The notes: generated by a model not told the origin, from the sequence alone. A stretch of 64,000 nt of DNA from Haloarcula nitratireducens (GCF_019599505.1 NZ_RKLT01000011.1:1-64000); one strand, 5' to 3'. Numbered from the stretch's first letter, positions 1-8,990 are shown. Numbers and translations are program-made.

Positions 1-290
1 GAGGTAGTGTTCTTTCAGCAGGACGACTGGTGCTTCCGGGCTGCGTGTAGTTCAGTTATGCTGTATTCTAGGGTTGGTGGTCGTATCGGGGATTGAATTT
101 CGTCGTTCCTCGGGTCATCACTGGTGGTTTCGCAGCGCGATATAGGTAGCGTCTGCCCTACTCCCTGTGCTCGCGCCTTGGTACTCCGCATAACCGCCGA
201 AAGAACAGTACTGCATAGCACGCTTCACTGCGAGTAGAGATAGTCAGCACATTCTAGTCCGCCAGATTCTTTCATCGAGTCTCTCAAAAT

Positions 291-1148
291 GTGACGGAAT
301 CGCGAACTATGACTCCCGAGTCAACGTCTTCATATCGAGAGATACTGAGGAGGGAAATCGAGGAAGGGTTGAGCGAACTCAATCGGCCAACCTCGGGGCT
401 GTTACTCTCGGGATTGTCGGCAGGGTTGGATATTGGCTTCGGCCCGTTCCTGATGGCGGTCGTGCTCACAATGAGCCAGGGAGTGTTCTCCGAGCCCGTC
501 ACTGGGATTTTGCTGGCGAACGCCTATGCCGTGGGGTTCATCTTCGTCGTGGTGGGGCGGTCGGAACTGTTCACCGAGCACACCACGTTGGCAGTCGTAC
601 CAGTGCTCAACGGACAGGGGTCGCTCACGGACCTCGCGCGGCTGTGGGGCGTCATCTACGTAGCTAATCTCGTCGGCGGTGCGATCTTCGCGGGTCTCGC
701 GGTTCATATCGGGGTAGAGTTGGGGACAGCCCATCGGGCGGCGTTTCTGGAACTTGGCCGTAAACTCGTGGCGTACCCGTGGTCAGTCACACTTCTCGCC
801 GGCATTCTGGCGGGTTGGCTGATGGGCTTGATGACGTGGCTGGTGGCAGCCGGCCAGAACACCATCAGTCAGGCTGTGTTCGTCTGGATCGTCGCAGTTG
901 CCATCGGCTTGAGTCATCTCCCTCACTCGATCGCGGGCAGCATCGAGGTCCTCATGGGTGTGTTCGTCGAGGACGGGATCGCTATCTCTGAGTTTCTCAC
1001 GTTCCTCGTCTGGAGTACCATCGGCAACGTCATCGGCGGCACCATCTTTGTGGGCCTCCTGAAGTACGGCCACGGTGTCCGGCCTGGCACCGCGAAGAAA
1101 GACATCAACGTCTCAGTAGAGGGGACTCACAACGAACAGCAAATGTAG
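291..1148 (+). CDS. Formate/nitrite transporter (FNT) family channel
   Basis: A 285-residue integral membrane protein of the FNT (FocA/NirC/YfdC) family, which forms pentameric channels for small monovalent anions such as formate and nitrite. The N-terminal stretch (about residues 18-60) has the soluble helix and first membrane segment typical of YfdC-like members, and about six hydrophobic segments follow. A His-containing HSIAGSIEV segment near residue 212 fits the position of the central-pore histidine of the family. Translation can start at GTG 291 or ATG 309; the ATG would shorten the protein by six residues. The substrate cannot be read from sequence. The gene stands alone, with the Tat-exported gene on the other strand downstream. 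Confidence 0.85.
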   Translation: MTESRTMTPESTSSYREILRREIEEGLSELNRPTSGLLLSGLSAGLDIGFGPFLMAVVLTMSQGVFSEPVTGILLANAYAVGFIFVVVGRSELFTEHTTLAVVPVLNGQGSLTDLARLWGVIYVANLVGGAIFAGLAVHIGVELGTAHRAAFLELGRKLVAYPWSVTLLAGILAGWLMGLMTWLVAAGQNTISQAVFVWIVAVAIGLSHLPHSIAGSIEVLMGVFVEDGIAISEFLTFLVWSTIGNVIGGTIFVGLLKYGHGVRPGTAKKDINVSVEGTHNEQQM

Positions 1149-1212
1149 AGCCGGATTTGCATCTTGGAGTCCGGCGCATTAGGTCTGTTTTACACCGGAT
1201 TCAGACGCTCTC

Positions 1213-1809
1213 TTAGCTCCCGTTGCCGGCAGGCGTTGTTCCGCTATCCTGAGTGCCCTGCCACCAGTCATCGTTAGCGAGAATCTCATCTTCAGTTTCT
1301 TCGCCCACAGGGCTCGCATTGACAGTGATGAGCCGCTCATTGTCACCGAAGGGTGTCCACTCGCGGTTCATCTCGAACAGTTGGGGCTGGTTCTGGTCAT
1401 CGTCATCATCAGGAATAAACCCGAGATCGGCGTCGTATTCGCCGATGTTTGCTCCCTGAGCAACGAACAGCGGGACGACGTTGTCGGTGTTCAACCACCG
1501 GATCATATACGTGTTATAGTCCGAAAAGTAGCTATCTTGAACATCCCCATAGTTGGGGGCCCATTCGACGACTCCCGAGACGAACGTAAACCGGGCGTTG
1601 GGGTGGAAGTTGTCGATAAACGTCAGCGCCTTCCAGTTGTCATCGAGGTCGCCGACGCCCCCATCGGTCTCTTGGGCAGCTGCGGTCCCGGACACGCCTA
1701 GAGCAAGCACACTCGATGCCAACGCGCCCTTCTTCAGAAACGACCGGCGCGAGTCGCTGTCGAGATCGAACAGTTCGTTTCCTTCGGTCGGTGACGTTGT
1801 CTCTCTCAT
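1213..1809 (-). CDS. Tat-exported protein of unknown function
   Basis: A predicted secreted protein of about 198 residues. The twin-arginine motif SRRSFLKKG is followed by a hydrophobic stretch and an Ala-rich cleavage region (GTAAAQ), typical of folded-state export in haloarchaea. There is no lipobox Cys, so it is probably released or loosely attached. The mature part is acidic, with a run of five Asp, and has no domain I recognise. I chose ATG 1809 rather than the GTG at 1869 because it puts the RR motif about 20 residues in and leaves a TATA-like element (1873-1881) well upstream. It runs convergent to the FNT channel gene. Confidence 0.72.
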   Translation of the reverse strand: MRETTSPTEGNELFDLDSDSRRSFLKKGALASSVLALGVSGTAAAQETDGGVGDLDDNWKALTFIDNFHPNARFTFVSGVVEWAPNYGDVQDSYFSDYNTYMIRWLNTDNVVPLFVAQGANIGEYDADLGFIPDDDDDQNQPQLFEMNREWTPFGDNERLITVNASPVGEETEDEILANDDWWQGTQDSGTTPAGNGS

Positions 1810-2012
1810 AGCTACAGACGCGCTTCGTTTGTAAGAGAGGTAAGATATGTGCTTGCCATTGTCAACCACTCTTCAATATATACCGACAATTCTCGCTCTC
1901 TTCAGCTGAACACTTCGTGAGAAGGGATATACGCCCCGCTACAGCGCAGTTGCTGGAACTCATTATCAACAACGGTCTCAACAGAACCACGTTAGTCGTA
2001 GCACTACAGCTG

Positions 2013-2330
2013 ATTGACATCCTCCTCCGCCTTCAGACGGAGGAATCCCGAGCGGTGGGAGTTTCAGGTCTGCAACCAGGGACGCCGCCACTTTACGCGA
2101 ACTCGTTTCACCCAGTCGTCGTGGTCGGTGGCTGTCTGGCGGTGCCAACCCGCCGGTACTCCTATCCTTCATCGTGTTCGGACTCTTCGTGTTATTTTTG
2201 CCACGGAGAGCCCGGCAGACTGCAACGGACTCGGAGGTATCTTCAAGGCTTTGCGTAACTGACGGGCACGAAAGACGAATCCTTCGAGGATTCGTGTTCA
2301 CCGCGTCGGCGTTTCGGATATTGTCTCATT
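2013..2330 (-). mobile_element. Relic of an IS200/IS605 (IS1341-type) element, right end
   Basis: The bottom strand reads a stem-loop (CCTCCG at 2024-2029 pairing with CGGAGG at 2038-2043 around CTTCAG) followed by GAGGATGTCAAT. This is the layout I know from right ends of haloarchaeal IS1341-type tnpB elements, where the tnpB 3' end and its guide-like RNA overlap the hairpin. The adjoining DNA to about 2330 reads on the bottom strand like a decayed tnpB tail (SEGGGGCQ before the hairpin) but is full of stops. No intact transposase is present. The exact outer limit is a guess. Confidence 0.42.
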
Positions 2331-2797
2331 AGTGGCGGGTAGACCGCCTCCGAAGGTCGTTCGGAATCCGCTCCGTTCTAACCTGACCTTGCTCCCTGCG
2401 ACAAAGTGGCACTACTTGGACAGTGCGGAGTGGAAACTCTGGAGCGCTATCGAGCGGTAGATTGTCTCGAGTAGTGTCAGATTCATCCTGCGGCTACAGC
2501 CGCAGCTATTCTCTTTGATTCTGTATAATAACTCCGGGCTTGCATTTCGTGCGGGTTCCAAGCGTTTCTGGTTCGAGGCTTTGGTGAAATCCGCAGTAGA
2601 TGATATACTCTGACTTGATGTAATCAATACAGAGGCGCTATCGATCAGTCGTTCTCTTCCGACATTCTGATCCCCCAAGCACTGTGAGTCTTGCCACGAG
2701 CGCGATGAGACGCAGGCTACTCGTGCGGCAGTGAAACTGGACTCTCTTGGGATGCACGGCAAGAATATGTTAGTGCCTTCACGCCGTACTCCATCCT
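2331..2797. other. Non-coding stretch ahead of the Lrp-type regulator
   Basis: No convincing gene. It includes a short perfect hairpin (CTGCGGC and GCCGCAG near 2490) and A/T-rich DNA (2580-2700). It may be further IS debris. I see no intact promoter other than A/T-rich sequence close to the regulator start. Confidence 0.3.
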
Positions 2798-3310
2798 ATG
2801 GGTCGAAATCTGGACGATGTAGATCGGAGTATTCTCTATTTGCTCCAGCAAGATGCCCGCAACAAGACGGCACAGGAAATCGGCGACACGGCTGGCGTCT
2901 CGGCCAGTACCGTTCGGAACCGAATCGATCAACTCGAAGAAGATGGCATTATCAGAGGGTACCATCCCGAGATCAATTACGAGGCGGCCAACCTCCCGCT
3001 GCAAGTGACGTTTGTCATCTCTGCACCGCCCGCCGAACTTAAACAGTACTCGGAGGACATCAGGGCGATCCAGGGCGTTATCGACGTTCGTGAAATGCTC
3101 ACTGGTCGGCGCAACATCCACGTTGACGTCGTCGGGACGAGTACGAGCGATATTACTAGAATCACCGACGCAATCCACGATATCGGCGTCGAAATCGAGA
3201 GTTCGGAGATGATGCGACGGCGACACGTCCAACCCTTCAACCATTTCTTTTTGCAGGGGACAGAAGAGACGGACGCGCACGCGGAAGCAGGCGCTGAAAA
3301 AGAGTCATAG
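2798..3310 (+). CDS. Lrp/AsnC family transcriptional regulator
   Basis: A 170-residue regulator with the two-part Lrp architecture: an N-terminal winged helix-turn-helix (about residues 5-60, containing VSASTVRNRIDQLEEDGII) and a C-terminal RAM-like ligand-binding fold (about 70-150). The first residues, LDDVDRSILYLLQQDARN, are classic for the family. Members bind DNA as dimers or octamers and respond to amino acids or other small molecules. The last 20 residues are an acidic tail seen in some haloarchaeal versions. ATG 2798 gives the expected length. No obvious target gene is adjacent, so the regulon is unknown. Confidence 0.87.
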   Translation: MGRNLDDVDRSILYLLQQDARNKTAQEIGDTAGVSASTVRNRIDQLEEDGIIRGYHPEINYEAANLPLQVTFVISAPPAELKQYSEDIRAIQGVIDVREMLTGRRNIHVDVVGTSTSDITRITDAIHDIGVEIESSEMMRRRHVQPFNHFFLQGTEETDAHAEAGAEKES

Positions 3311-3545
3311 ACTTCGTCCAGATCTGACAGGATTTCGGGAATCCACAGAATACATACGACTAAACAGGATATACCACACTCACCAATCACAGATACACAG
3401 TATTGGGCCCAGATGTTGTGGAGTCCCGTATTGGTCTGCTAGCGTTCACAACACCGTTTTCTGGGGTCAATTCCTCTTTTATGAAGAGGAAGTGAAACCG
3501 GTCAGTTCACTTGGTCGGTTTTCGCTTGGGACCCCCCTCGACAGT

Positions 3546-3782
3546 ATGAACGACACAACCTCCGATGCACTAGCAAACGAACGTATCAGACATAAGATGG
3601 TCAGCAGCCTCGACTATCAAATTGGGCTGCTCGCAGATACGATTCAACAGGCGGTCATAGAAGGTTCTGTAGACCCTGAGGAAGCGGCCCAATTAAGGGA
3701 GCGATTGTGGGGCGTTGAATCGCTAGCAGAAACCCGCGATGTCTGGGATCAGCTTGCGGAGGACTCTGACCTCCTTGAATAG
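3546..3782 (+). CDS. Small acidic helical protein, function unknown
   Basis: A 78-residue acidic protein with no recognised domain. It looks largely helical (IRHKMVSSLDYQIGLLADTI and EEAAQLRERLWGVESLAETR). ATG 3546 is preferred; the frame extends upstream to ATG 3492, but those 18 residues (Pro, Ser, Gly and Leu rich) do not look like the rest and sit where a promoter is expected. It stands alone between the Lrp gene and a small bottom-strand zinc protein. Composition and codon use fit real haloarchaeal coding sequence, but there is no homology evidence here. Confidence 0.5.
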   Translation: MNDTTSDALANERIRHKMVSSLDYQIGLLADTIQQAVIEGSVDPEEAAQLRERLWGVESLAETRDVWDQLAEDSDLLE

Positions 3783-3930
3783 ACGGGGTCACAATATAAC
3801 GAGGGGCTGCAGTCATTATCGCGGTACGGGGGAGCGCGGGGAAGCACATAGAGGCCTCTGTCTGCATCTGGTGCCATGATATATGTCCCTCTGTGGACTA
3901 CCCCAACAATTCTCGGGTGTATGCGGCTAG

Positions 3931-4086
3931 TCAGGCGAATTGGTACTGCGCGATCTCGGTTGACCCACAGTCCGGACAGACAGTCGCCTCCTCGTCAAGC
4001 GTCGTCCCACACTGCCGGCATTCACGAATGCGCGTATCCGACTGCCGTCGACGGGTGAGTGTTGCTACTGCGTTTCGTAAGCCCAT
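3931..4086 (-). CDS. Very small zinc-ribbon protein
   Basis: A 51-residue protein on the bottom strand starting at ATG 4086 and ending at TGA 3931. It begins MGLRNAVATLTRRRQSDTR and then carries two knuckles, CRQCGT and CPDCGS, separated by 13 residues (TLDEEATV lies between them). That is a complete four-Cys zinc ribbon of the small CPxCG type common in haloarchaea. Such proteins usually act by binding partner proteins or nucleic acid; the role here is unknown. The basic N-terminal 19 residues followed by an acidic ribbon is typical. It is easily missed because of its length. Confidence 0.68.
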   Translation of the reverse strand: MGLRNAVATLTRRRQSDTRIRECRQCGTTLDEEATVCPDCGSTEIAQYQFA

Positions 4087-4205
4087 GCTCCTAATTATGG
4101 GGTTCATCTTCCACCGTCAAAAAACGTGAGTATCTCTCTCAGTCTCGTGTGTTCTACCTAGCGAACGTCTGCTTCAACCGCAGAACCGTTTGTGACGATG
4201 TATAT

Positions 4206-4225
4206 CCCGCGCCTTCAGGCGCGGG
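4206..4225. repeat. Perfect 8-bp stem with TTCA loop
   Basis: CCCGCGCC, loop TTCA, GGCGCGGG, followed on the top strand by TTTTC. The CTTCAG core resembles the IS1341-type right-end hairpins at 2024-2043 and 13165-13184, so this may be another IS scar. It could also act as a terminator-like structure just beyond the bottom-strand Bat-type regulator gene. Confidence 0.45.
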
Positions 4226-4273
4226 TTTTCGCCTTGCATTCATCATGACCGTTGATGGCTGGACAACCCTTTG

Positions 4274-4981
4274 CTATGTGCCTATGCCGCTATCGCTCTG
4301 GGGGGCCGTTTTATCAGATGGCTCATCTGTTTCAGAAAGCCCAACCATTAATGTATCTTCTATGAGCGTTTGAGTCCCTCTACGGAGACATTCTGACAGT
4401 GCCTGATGAGATATCCCCAACTCTTCAGCAACCACATCTAAATCGACTTCCTTCGGGACTTGGAAATGTCCCATTTGAACCGCTGTGACGAGTGCTTCGT
4501 ATTGTGTCGTCGTTAGCCCATACCGGGAGGCGGGCTCCCCGTCCATTTCATGGATAGCATCAATCGCAAACTGTAGTTCGTGCTCGGAGCAGAATGTCTT
4601 TATTTCAGATAGATGATCACGCGACGGACAGAGGAGTCTGAGATGCCAACACTCGCCTTCCCCATAGATAGCCAAAATGCTTGCTTCGCTATTCGTCAAC
4701 ATCTGAAGGAGGAGCTCGATCTGATCAGTCCATTCCATTCGGTAGAGGAATTCGTCCTCAAACTCGGCTAATAACTCCACGTTCTCGACTGTAGGATCTT
4801 GCTCACACGCTGCACCGAACTGCTCGGGTTCGGTATTCCGAACCCACATGAGTGGCATCACCACGTCTCGACCAGATTGAACGACCCGTTCCGCTTTAAC
4901 CGCCAAGTCTGGAAGTGAAGCAAATGTCTGAGACAGGGCAAGCTCCTGAACAGGGATGGATGCTCTAACTACCGTAGTCAT
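4274..4981 (-). CDS. Bat-type HTH-10 transcriptional regulator
   Basis: A regulator of about 235 residues. The C-terminal 60 residues (LTTTQYEALVTAVQMGHFQV to the LRRGTQTLIEDTL segment) are the HTH-10 domain of the haloarchaeal bacterio-opsin activator (Bat) family. The first 150 residues match the N-terminal effector domain these proteins carry in place of PAS/GAF modules. The preferred start is ATG 4981, giving MTTVVRASIPVQE; the frame extends 11 residues further. Related proteins control stress and metabolic genes, often next to the regulator. No target is obvious here: neighbours are small proteins and unassigned DNA. Confidence 0.85.
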   Translation of the reverse strand: MTTVVRASIPVQELALSQTFASLPDLAVKAERVVQSGRDVVMPLMWVRNTEPEQFGAACEQDPTVENVELLAEFEDEFLYRMEWTDQIELLLQMLTNSEASILAIYGEGECWHLRLLCPSRDHLSEIKTFCSEHELQFAIDAIHEMDGEPASRYGLTTTQYEALVTAVQMGHFQVPKEVDLDVVAEELGISHQALSECLRRGTQTLIEDTLMVGLSETDEPSDKTAPQSDSGIGT

Positions 4982-5109
4982 CGGCGCTCTCCCGGAAGCA
5001 GTGTTTTCAAACACATACTCATGCTGTCACTCAGATTTTCGTTACAGGCGGGGGCGGCAAATAGCTATCCCTCAGATTCGACGCCTTGCTATTGGTTTGG
5101 TAGCTATCT

Positions 5110-5361
5110 ATGTCAACTACTTCGTCCATTCTGGCGTCACCCATCGCCGTGTTATTCACCTCGAGAGGCGGGCGTGACCAGGCACGGCTTCTAGCGGTTG
5201 TATCTGGATTGGACGTGATTCTAGCGGTCCTGATCGCTGGTCTCGTCGGTGTCCTACTGTTGCTCTTGGCGGCTCTCGTTCAGCAGGGGTCGACGATGAA
5301 TCTCATCAGTCACGACGCTGGATTCATCTCCGAGATGGTGCATCCAGAATTTGTTGGTTGA
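5110..5361 (+). CDS. Possible single-span membrane protein
   Basis: An 83-codon frame whose middle third is strongly hydrophobic (DVILAVLIAGLVGVLLLLLA), enough for one long membrane segment. No family is recognised. Its ATG lies in a region without clear coding bias and a second unrelated short frame follows at 5351-5545, so this may be chance or decayed sequence. It is included because the hydrophobic segment is long and uninterrupted. Confidence 0.28.
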   Translation: MSTTSSILASPIAVLFTSRGGRDQARLLAVVSGLDVILAVLIAGLVGVLLLLLAALVQQGSTMNLISHDAGFISEMVHPEFVG

Positions 5362-5678
5362 GGGATATTGGGATATGGAGCTGCTGTCGTCAGCTCTTCG
5401 TTCGAATGGTGTGGCTCAAATTGAGGGGTTTCCGCGGCTGTTTGACCCCGACCAGATCGACGTGTGGGCGTTAGAGAAGATGCCACGCCAGTATCGGCGG
5501 GAGTGCCCCAGCGAGAATCGGTCCATGTCTACTTCTCGAGTCTAAGTGTGATAGATAATGGTGAAGGTTTATCCACTCTTGTCACCCATAACTGAGATAC
5601 AGTACTACTCACCAGAAGGCAGACAGCGAGCAACTATAAATAGTAAATAAAAATACTCTACAAAACGAACCGATCACT

Positions 5679-5837
5679 CTGGCAGACGGGAGGACACAGA
5701 TTCCCTGCTTTGATCCATCATGCGCTGAAAACGCGACCAACCGATGTTACGATAGCAACGTAAACCATGGCGTAGCCTTCTGTGACACTCATATTGATAA
5801 GTGGCTAGAAAACGACCATATCGTCAAAATGGACTGA
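5679..5837 (+). pseudogene. Small Cys/His-rich ORF without a canonical start
   Basis: An open frame ending at TGA 5835-5837 encodes a peptide with the pattern C-x4-C-x7-C-x11-C-x2-H (segments PCFDPSC, NRCYDSNV and FCDTHIDKWLEND), which looks like a zinc-binding small protein. The frame is open from about 5640 but has no ATG or GTG; the CTG at 5679 is the best internal candidate. Either the start codon has been lost or an unusual start is used. A TATA-like CTATAAAT lies at 5633-5640. Coding texture is good, yet with no start I class it as a probable relic. Confidence 0.33.
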
Positions 5838-6113
5838 ATAGTACGCATTCCTCCTGAGTGGCTGTTTCTGCCGTTGCCGTGCACAGCAGTGTCAGAGCGG
5901 TCGTAGCCAGTTTCCCGGACGATATCTCACTATACTAGCTCCCCCACTGTCGAACCGGCTGAATCAGTGAGCACTAGGGATCTGCTTCGGAACTAGCGTG
6001 TATGCCCGTAACCGGGTGTGTATCCGCTGATGGCGAGCCGCCGCTCGCGAGGCGACAGCGATGACTCCTTCCGAAAGCGACCACCGTTATCCGACTTCGG
6101 GAGCAACGAGTCG
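5838..6113. other. Intergenic region before the DUF4177 gene
   Basis: I see no gene here. It contains short inverted motifs such as CCCGTAACCGGG near 6004 that may belong to the promoter of the downstream pair. Confidence 0.3.
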
Positions 6114-6338
6114 ATGATGAGTGAGACTAAGCACAAGCGCTGGGAGTACGAGACGCTCAGAGTCCCCCGCGGGGAGACGAAGAAGGAATCGGAAGATCCG
6201 AAGACGGAATTGAATGAGCTCGGCGCTGAGGGATGGCGACTCGTTGAGACGGTCGATTACACCGGTGGTGGAACTAAGTTTCTCGTGTTCGAGCGGGCGA
6301 CGCAGCCGACCGCCGATAGTGAGGACGACTCGTCGTGA
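6114..6338 (+). CDS. DUF4177 domain protein
   Basis: A 74-residue protein matching the small DUF4177 family: WEYETLRVPRGE at the start, then LNELGAEGWRLVETVDYTG and FLVFERA, the alternating pattern of that fold. The family has no established function. Start ATG 6114 (or 6117) is chosen over the upstream ATG 6018, because the preceding 32 residues are Ser, Arg and Asp rich and unlike the domain. Its stop overlaps the GTG of the next gene by four bases, so the two are probably translated together. Confidence 0.72.
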   Translation: MMSETKHKRWEYETLRVPRGETKKESEDPKTELNELGAEGWRLVETVDYTGGGTKFLVFERATQPTADSEDDSS

Positions 6339-7390
6339 GCTCTGATACTATCGATGGCGAGACGAACCCGAACGTCGATACGGATCTTGATGTCAGCACT
6401 GCCAACACGATGCGTGAGCGCGCTGGGGAGAGCAGGCTCAAGATCTGGCTATTGCTCGCCGCGAACCGCTGGTATGTCACTGCCGTGTTGGCACTCGTAG
6501 TGTTCGTTCTTTTCGTGGGGCTCGTGACAGTTCTCCCGCCGGCACTGCTTCCACAGCTCAGCTCCGGTGACACGATCGAGACGATGTTCTCGGCGATGAT
6601 TGGCGCGATTATCACCGGCGTCACGCTCGTCGTAACGATTGGTCAGTTGGTGCTCTCCCAGGAGAACGGCCCATTGGGCGAGCAACGCGACCGCATGGAG
6701 AACTCGATGGACTTTCGGGAGTACACCGAGGAACTCATCGGCGCACCGAGTCCAGCCGATCCGTCGGCATTTCTCCGTAATCTCGTCGACGTCGCAGAAC
6801 AGCGTGCGGAGGCGGTGCAGGATGGGTTGCGCGACATCGAGAGCGACCAGCTCCAGTGGGAAATCGACGAGTTCACCGAGAGTCTCATCGGCAATTCCCA
6901 GACAGTGCGCGAGCAACTTGAGGGCGCCAAGTTCGGGACCTTCGACGTCCTCTTCGCGGCGCTCAACTACAACTACGGCTGGAAGATCTACCAGGTCGAG
7001 CGCATCGCCAACGATCACGCAGAAGACCTCGGCGAGCCGGAAGATACGCTGCTCACCGAGTTAAAGACAGCGCTCTCTCTGTTCGGGCCGGCCAGAGAAC
7101 ACGTGAAAACGCTGTACTTCGAGTGGGCGCTGGTCACCCTTTCGCAGTTGATTCTATACGCAGCGATCCCAGCACTGGTCGTTGCCGGCGTTATGCTCAC
7201 CGTTGTCGAGGGAGCGACGCTTCCAGGAAGCACATTCGGGATCGCTCATATCACGGTGCTCATCGGGGCTGCCTTCACGATAACGCTGGTCCCGTTTCTG
7301 CTCTTTACGTCCTATGTGCTGCGAATCGTCACGGTTGCGAAGCGGACGCTGGCGATCGAGCCGCTAATCTTGCGGGATTCACAGCGATAG
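6335..7390 (+). CDS. Haloarchaeal membrane protein, function unknown
   Basis: A 351-residue protein with four predicted membrane segments in two pairs: about residues 48-72 and 85-110, then 265-290 and 300-325. A soluble, mostly helical loop of about 150 acidic residues lies between the pairs. The form resembles conserved haloarchaeal membrane proteins without assigned function; no catalytic motif is visible. GTG 6335 overlaps the DUF4177 stop (a four-base overlap), indicating a two-gene operon. The long central cytoplasmic or extracellular domain suggests sensing or scaffolding, but this is inference. Confidence 0.75.
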   Translation: MSSDTIDGETNPNVDTDLDVSTANTMRERAGESRLKIWLLLAANRWYVTAVLALVVFVLFVGLVTVLPPALLPQLSSGDTIETMFSAMIGAIITGVTLVVTIGQLVLSQENGPLGEQRDRMENSMDFREYTEELIGAPSPADPSAFLRNLVDVAEQRAEAVQDGLRDIESDQLQWEIDEFTESLIGNSQTVREQLEGAKFGTFDVLFAALNYNYGWKIYQVERIANDHAEDLGEPEDTLLTELKTALSLFGPAREHVKTLYFEWALVTLSQLILYAAIPALVVAGVMLTVVEGATLPGSTFGIAHITVLIGAAFTITLVPFLLFTSYVLRIVTVAKRTLAIEPLILRDSQR

Positions 7391-7486
7391 CCGAGCCAAC
7401 ACCTCCTCTCTGAGGGGGACGGACACGACTTGATGAGACACGGACCTATCACTGATTTTGAGTACTCTTAGTCCAGTAAAACATAT

Positions 7487-7687
7487 TCACGAGTCGTTCT
7501 TTCCGTCGCCCCCTGCGTCTACAAGTTCGGGGTGGGTTGAGCGAATCACATCAATTCCCCAGAAGACAATGCCAGCGATACTACTGAAGGCGAGCAGATA
7601 GAGACCGACACGGAACAGGTATTCAAATAGGGTGATCTCAAGGCCCGCTCCGCCGTGCAAAATAATGGGGGCCGTACAAATATCCAT
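7487..7687 (-). CDS. Small single-span membrane protein
   Basis: A 66-residue protein starting at ATG 7687 (MDICTAPIILHGG) with one hydrophobic segment (LFRVGLYLLAFSSIAGIVFW) and a short charged C-terminus. It is 17 bases after the stop of the 7705-8202 membrane gene, so it is probably the last gene of the leftward DUF1059/OsmC/methyltransferase operon. No family is recognised. The frame remains open far upstream, but that part is an out-of-frame shadow of the neighbouring gene. Confidence 0.5.
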   Translation of the reverse strand: MDICTAPIILHGGAGLEITLFEYLFRVGLYLLAFSSIAGIVFWGIDVIRSTHPELVDAGGDGKNDS

Positions 7688-7704
7688 GGCTGGAGCGTCC
7701 ACCG

Positions 7705-8202
7705 TCACGGTGTACTCAAGCCACGGTACGCCATCACGACGCCAACGATGAAGACGATCGTCGCCAAGTAGATCGGGCCGAGATGGGTTATCCAATCGTG
7801 AGCGAACGCATCCGCCGTGTAGTGCATCGGTAACGCGAGCGCGAGACCGACAACAGCAGTGACGACTGCCGTCGCCCACGCCCAGGTGAGCCGCTGGCGG
7901 ACACCATACCACGACAGAGCGGTGATGGCGATGCCGGTCGAGATGATGAACGCGGCAGTGGCGACATGCAGGTGGCTAATGTAGTACGCCACCGTCGGAT
8001 TCAGATCGGCTTTTGTCATTCCGTCAAGCGTACTGACGCCGAGTTCGAAGCCACTGCCGACGAAGTTCAACACGAGGAAGACGAGCCCGTAGCCGATGAA
8101 CGCGACGCCGGCGAGCGCCATCAGCAACGAGCCGTTCCGGAGTTGCGACCCGAGTTCGGTCTGTTCTTGCTGTTCGTCCGCGATGGATTGTTGGGTTGCC
8201 AT
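7705..8202 (-). CDS. Four-span membrane protein of the OsmC operon
   Basis: A 165-residue integral membrane protein with four hydrophobic segments (about 28-50, 70-95, 100-122 and 138-160). The N-terminus is short and soluble (MATQQSIADEQQEQTELGSQ). No cofactor motif is clear, although several His residues lie near membrane borders (SHLHVA, MHYTADAF, DWITHLG), so heme or metal binding cannot be excluded. ATG 8202 is five bases after the stop of the methyltransferase gene; the alternative start at 8211 would overlap it. The position suggests a role in the same stress response as OsmC and the methyltransferase. Confidence 0.7.
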   Translation of the reverse strand: MATQQSIADEQQEQTELGSQLRNGSLLMALAGVAFIGYGLVFLVLNFVGSGFELGVSTLDGMTKADLNPTVAYYISHLHVATAAFIISTGIAITALSWYGVRQRLTWAWATAVVTAVVGLALALPMHYTADAFAHDWITHLGPIYLATIVFIVGVVMAYRGLSTP

Positions 8203-8207
8203 AGTAA

Positions 8208-8975
8208 TCACGTGTGGGCGCCAAGCGAGATACTCTTCACGCCGTACTTCTGGCAGGCGGTTGCTGCCTGCTCCGAGAGGAACTCATACTGTGTGTTGTC
8301 CCGGACATCATCTACGTCGAATCCGGTCCCTTCGATGAGCGCCGTATAACGGTCGATCTGTTCGGCCCCGCCGATACAGGCCGCCCACAGATCCTCGTTG
8401 TTCTTGATGCTCTCGGGCATCAGTTTCTCGCTGATGATGTCCGAGATGGCGAGCCGTCCCCCAGCGGTGAGGACGCGCTTGGCCTCCGTGAACACCTGCT
8501 GCTTGTCCGGTGAGAGGTTGATGACCCCGTTCGAGAGGACGACGTCGAACGTCTCGTCGTCGAACGGAAGCTCTTCAATGTAGCCCCGTTCGAAAAAGAC
8601 GTTCTCTATCCCCGCCTCATCGCGCAGCTGTCGCGCCTTCGCGAGCTGTTCGTCGGTCATGTCGAGACCGGTCACGCTTCCGGTATCACCGACGTGTCTC
8701 GCTGCGACGAAGACATCCGTGCCCGACCCGCTTCCGAGGTCGAGGACGTCGTCCCCTTCTTCGAGGGCAGCCAAGTCAAAGTGATAGCCGACGCCGGCGA
8801 AGGACTCCAGCACTTCTTCGGGGGTCGTGTCGAGATCGCCCGCTGGGTAGCCGAGCTGTTCCGCCAGCGGACGGCCCATCTCGAAGTGATACTCCTCGGT
8901 CGGTGCCTTCGCAACGTCCCGATAGACGCTCTTGACGGCTCGTTCGAGGCGGTCGACGTCGAGTGACTCTTGCAT
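8208..8975 (-). CDS. ArsM-like SAM-dependent methyltransferase
   Basis: A 255-residue class I methyltransferase. The SAM-binding motif VLDLGSGSGTDVF lies near residue 78, followed by TGLDMTDEQLAKAR and FDVVLSNGVINLSPDK. This order and the N-terminal VKSVYRDVA segment match the arsenite methyltransferase (ArsM) group. Only two cysteines are present, WAACIGG (about 192) and ATACQK (about 240). The ArsM Cys normally found in a GFC motif after the domain is Asp here (GFDVDD), and the N-terminal Cys is missing. Arsenite methylation is therefore doubtful, and another thiol or metalloid substrate is possible. ATG 8975 is preferred over 8990. It sits in an operon with OsmC and DUF1059. Confidence 0.84.
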   Translation of the reverse strand: MQESLDVDRLERAVKSVYRDVAKAPTEEYHFEMGRPLAEQLGYPAGDLDTTPEEVLESFAGVGYHFDLAALEEGDDVLDLGSGSGTDVFVAARHVGDTGSVTGLDMTDEQLAKARQLRDEAGIENVFFERGYIEELPFDDETFDVVLSNGVINLSPDKQQVFTEAKRVLTAGGRLAISDIISEKLMPESIKNNEDLWAACIGGAEQIDRYTALIEGTGFDVDDVRDNTQYEFLSEQAATACQKYGVKSISLGAHT

Positions 8976-8990
8976 TCGTCGATACCTCAA

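Noticed and set aside
402..1108. Several open frames opposite the FNT channel gene
   Set aside because: They are mirror frames of a strongly coding region and have no domain, start context or promoter.
5351..5545. 64-codon frame following the small membrane ORF
   Set aside because: Some segments look protein-like (DQIDVWALEKMPRQYRREC), but there is no start context, family or neighbour support.
6449..7018. Long bottom-strand frame inside the membrane-protein gene
   Set aside because: Typical shadow in GC-rich DNA; the top-strand protein has clear membrane segments and operon linkage.
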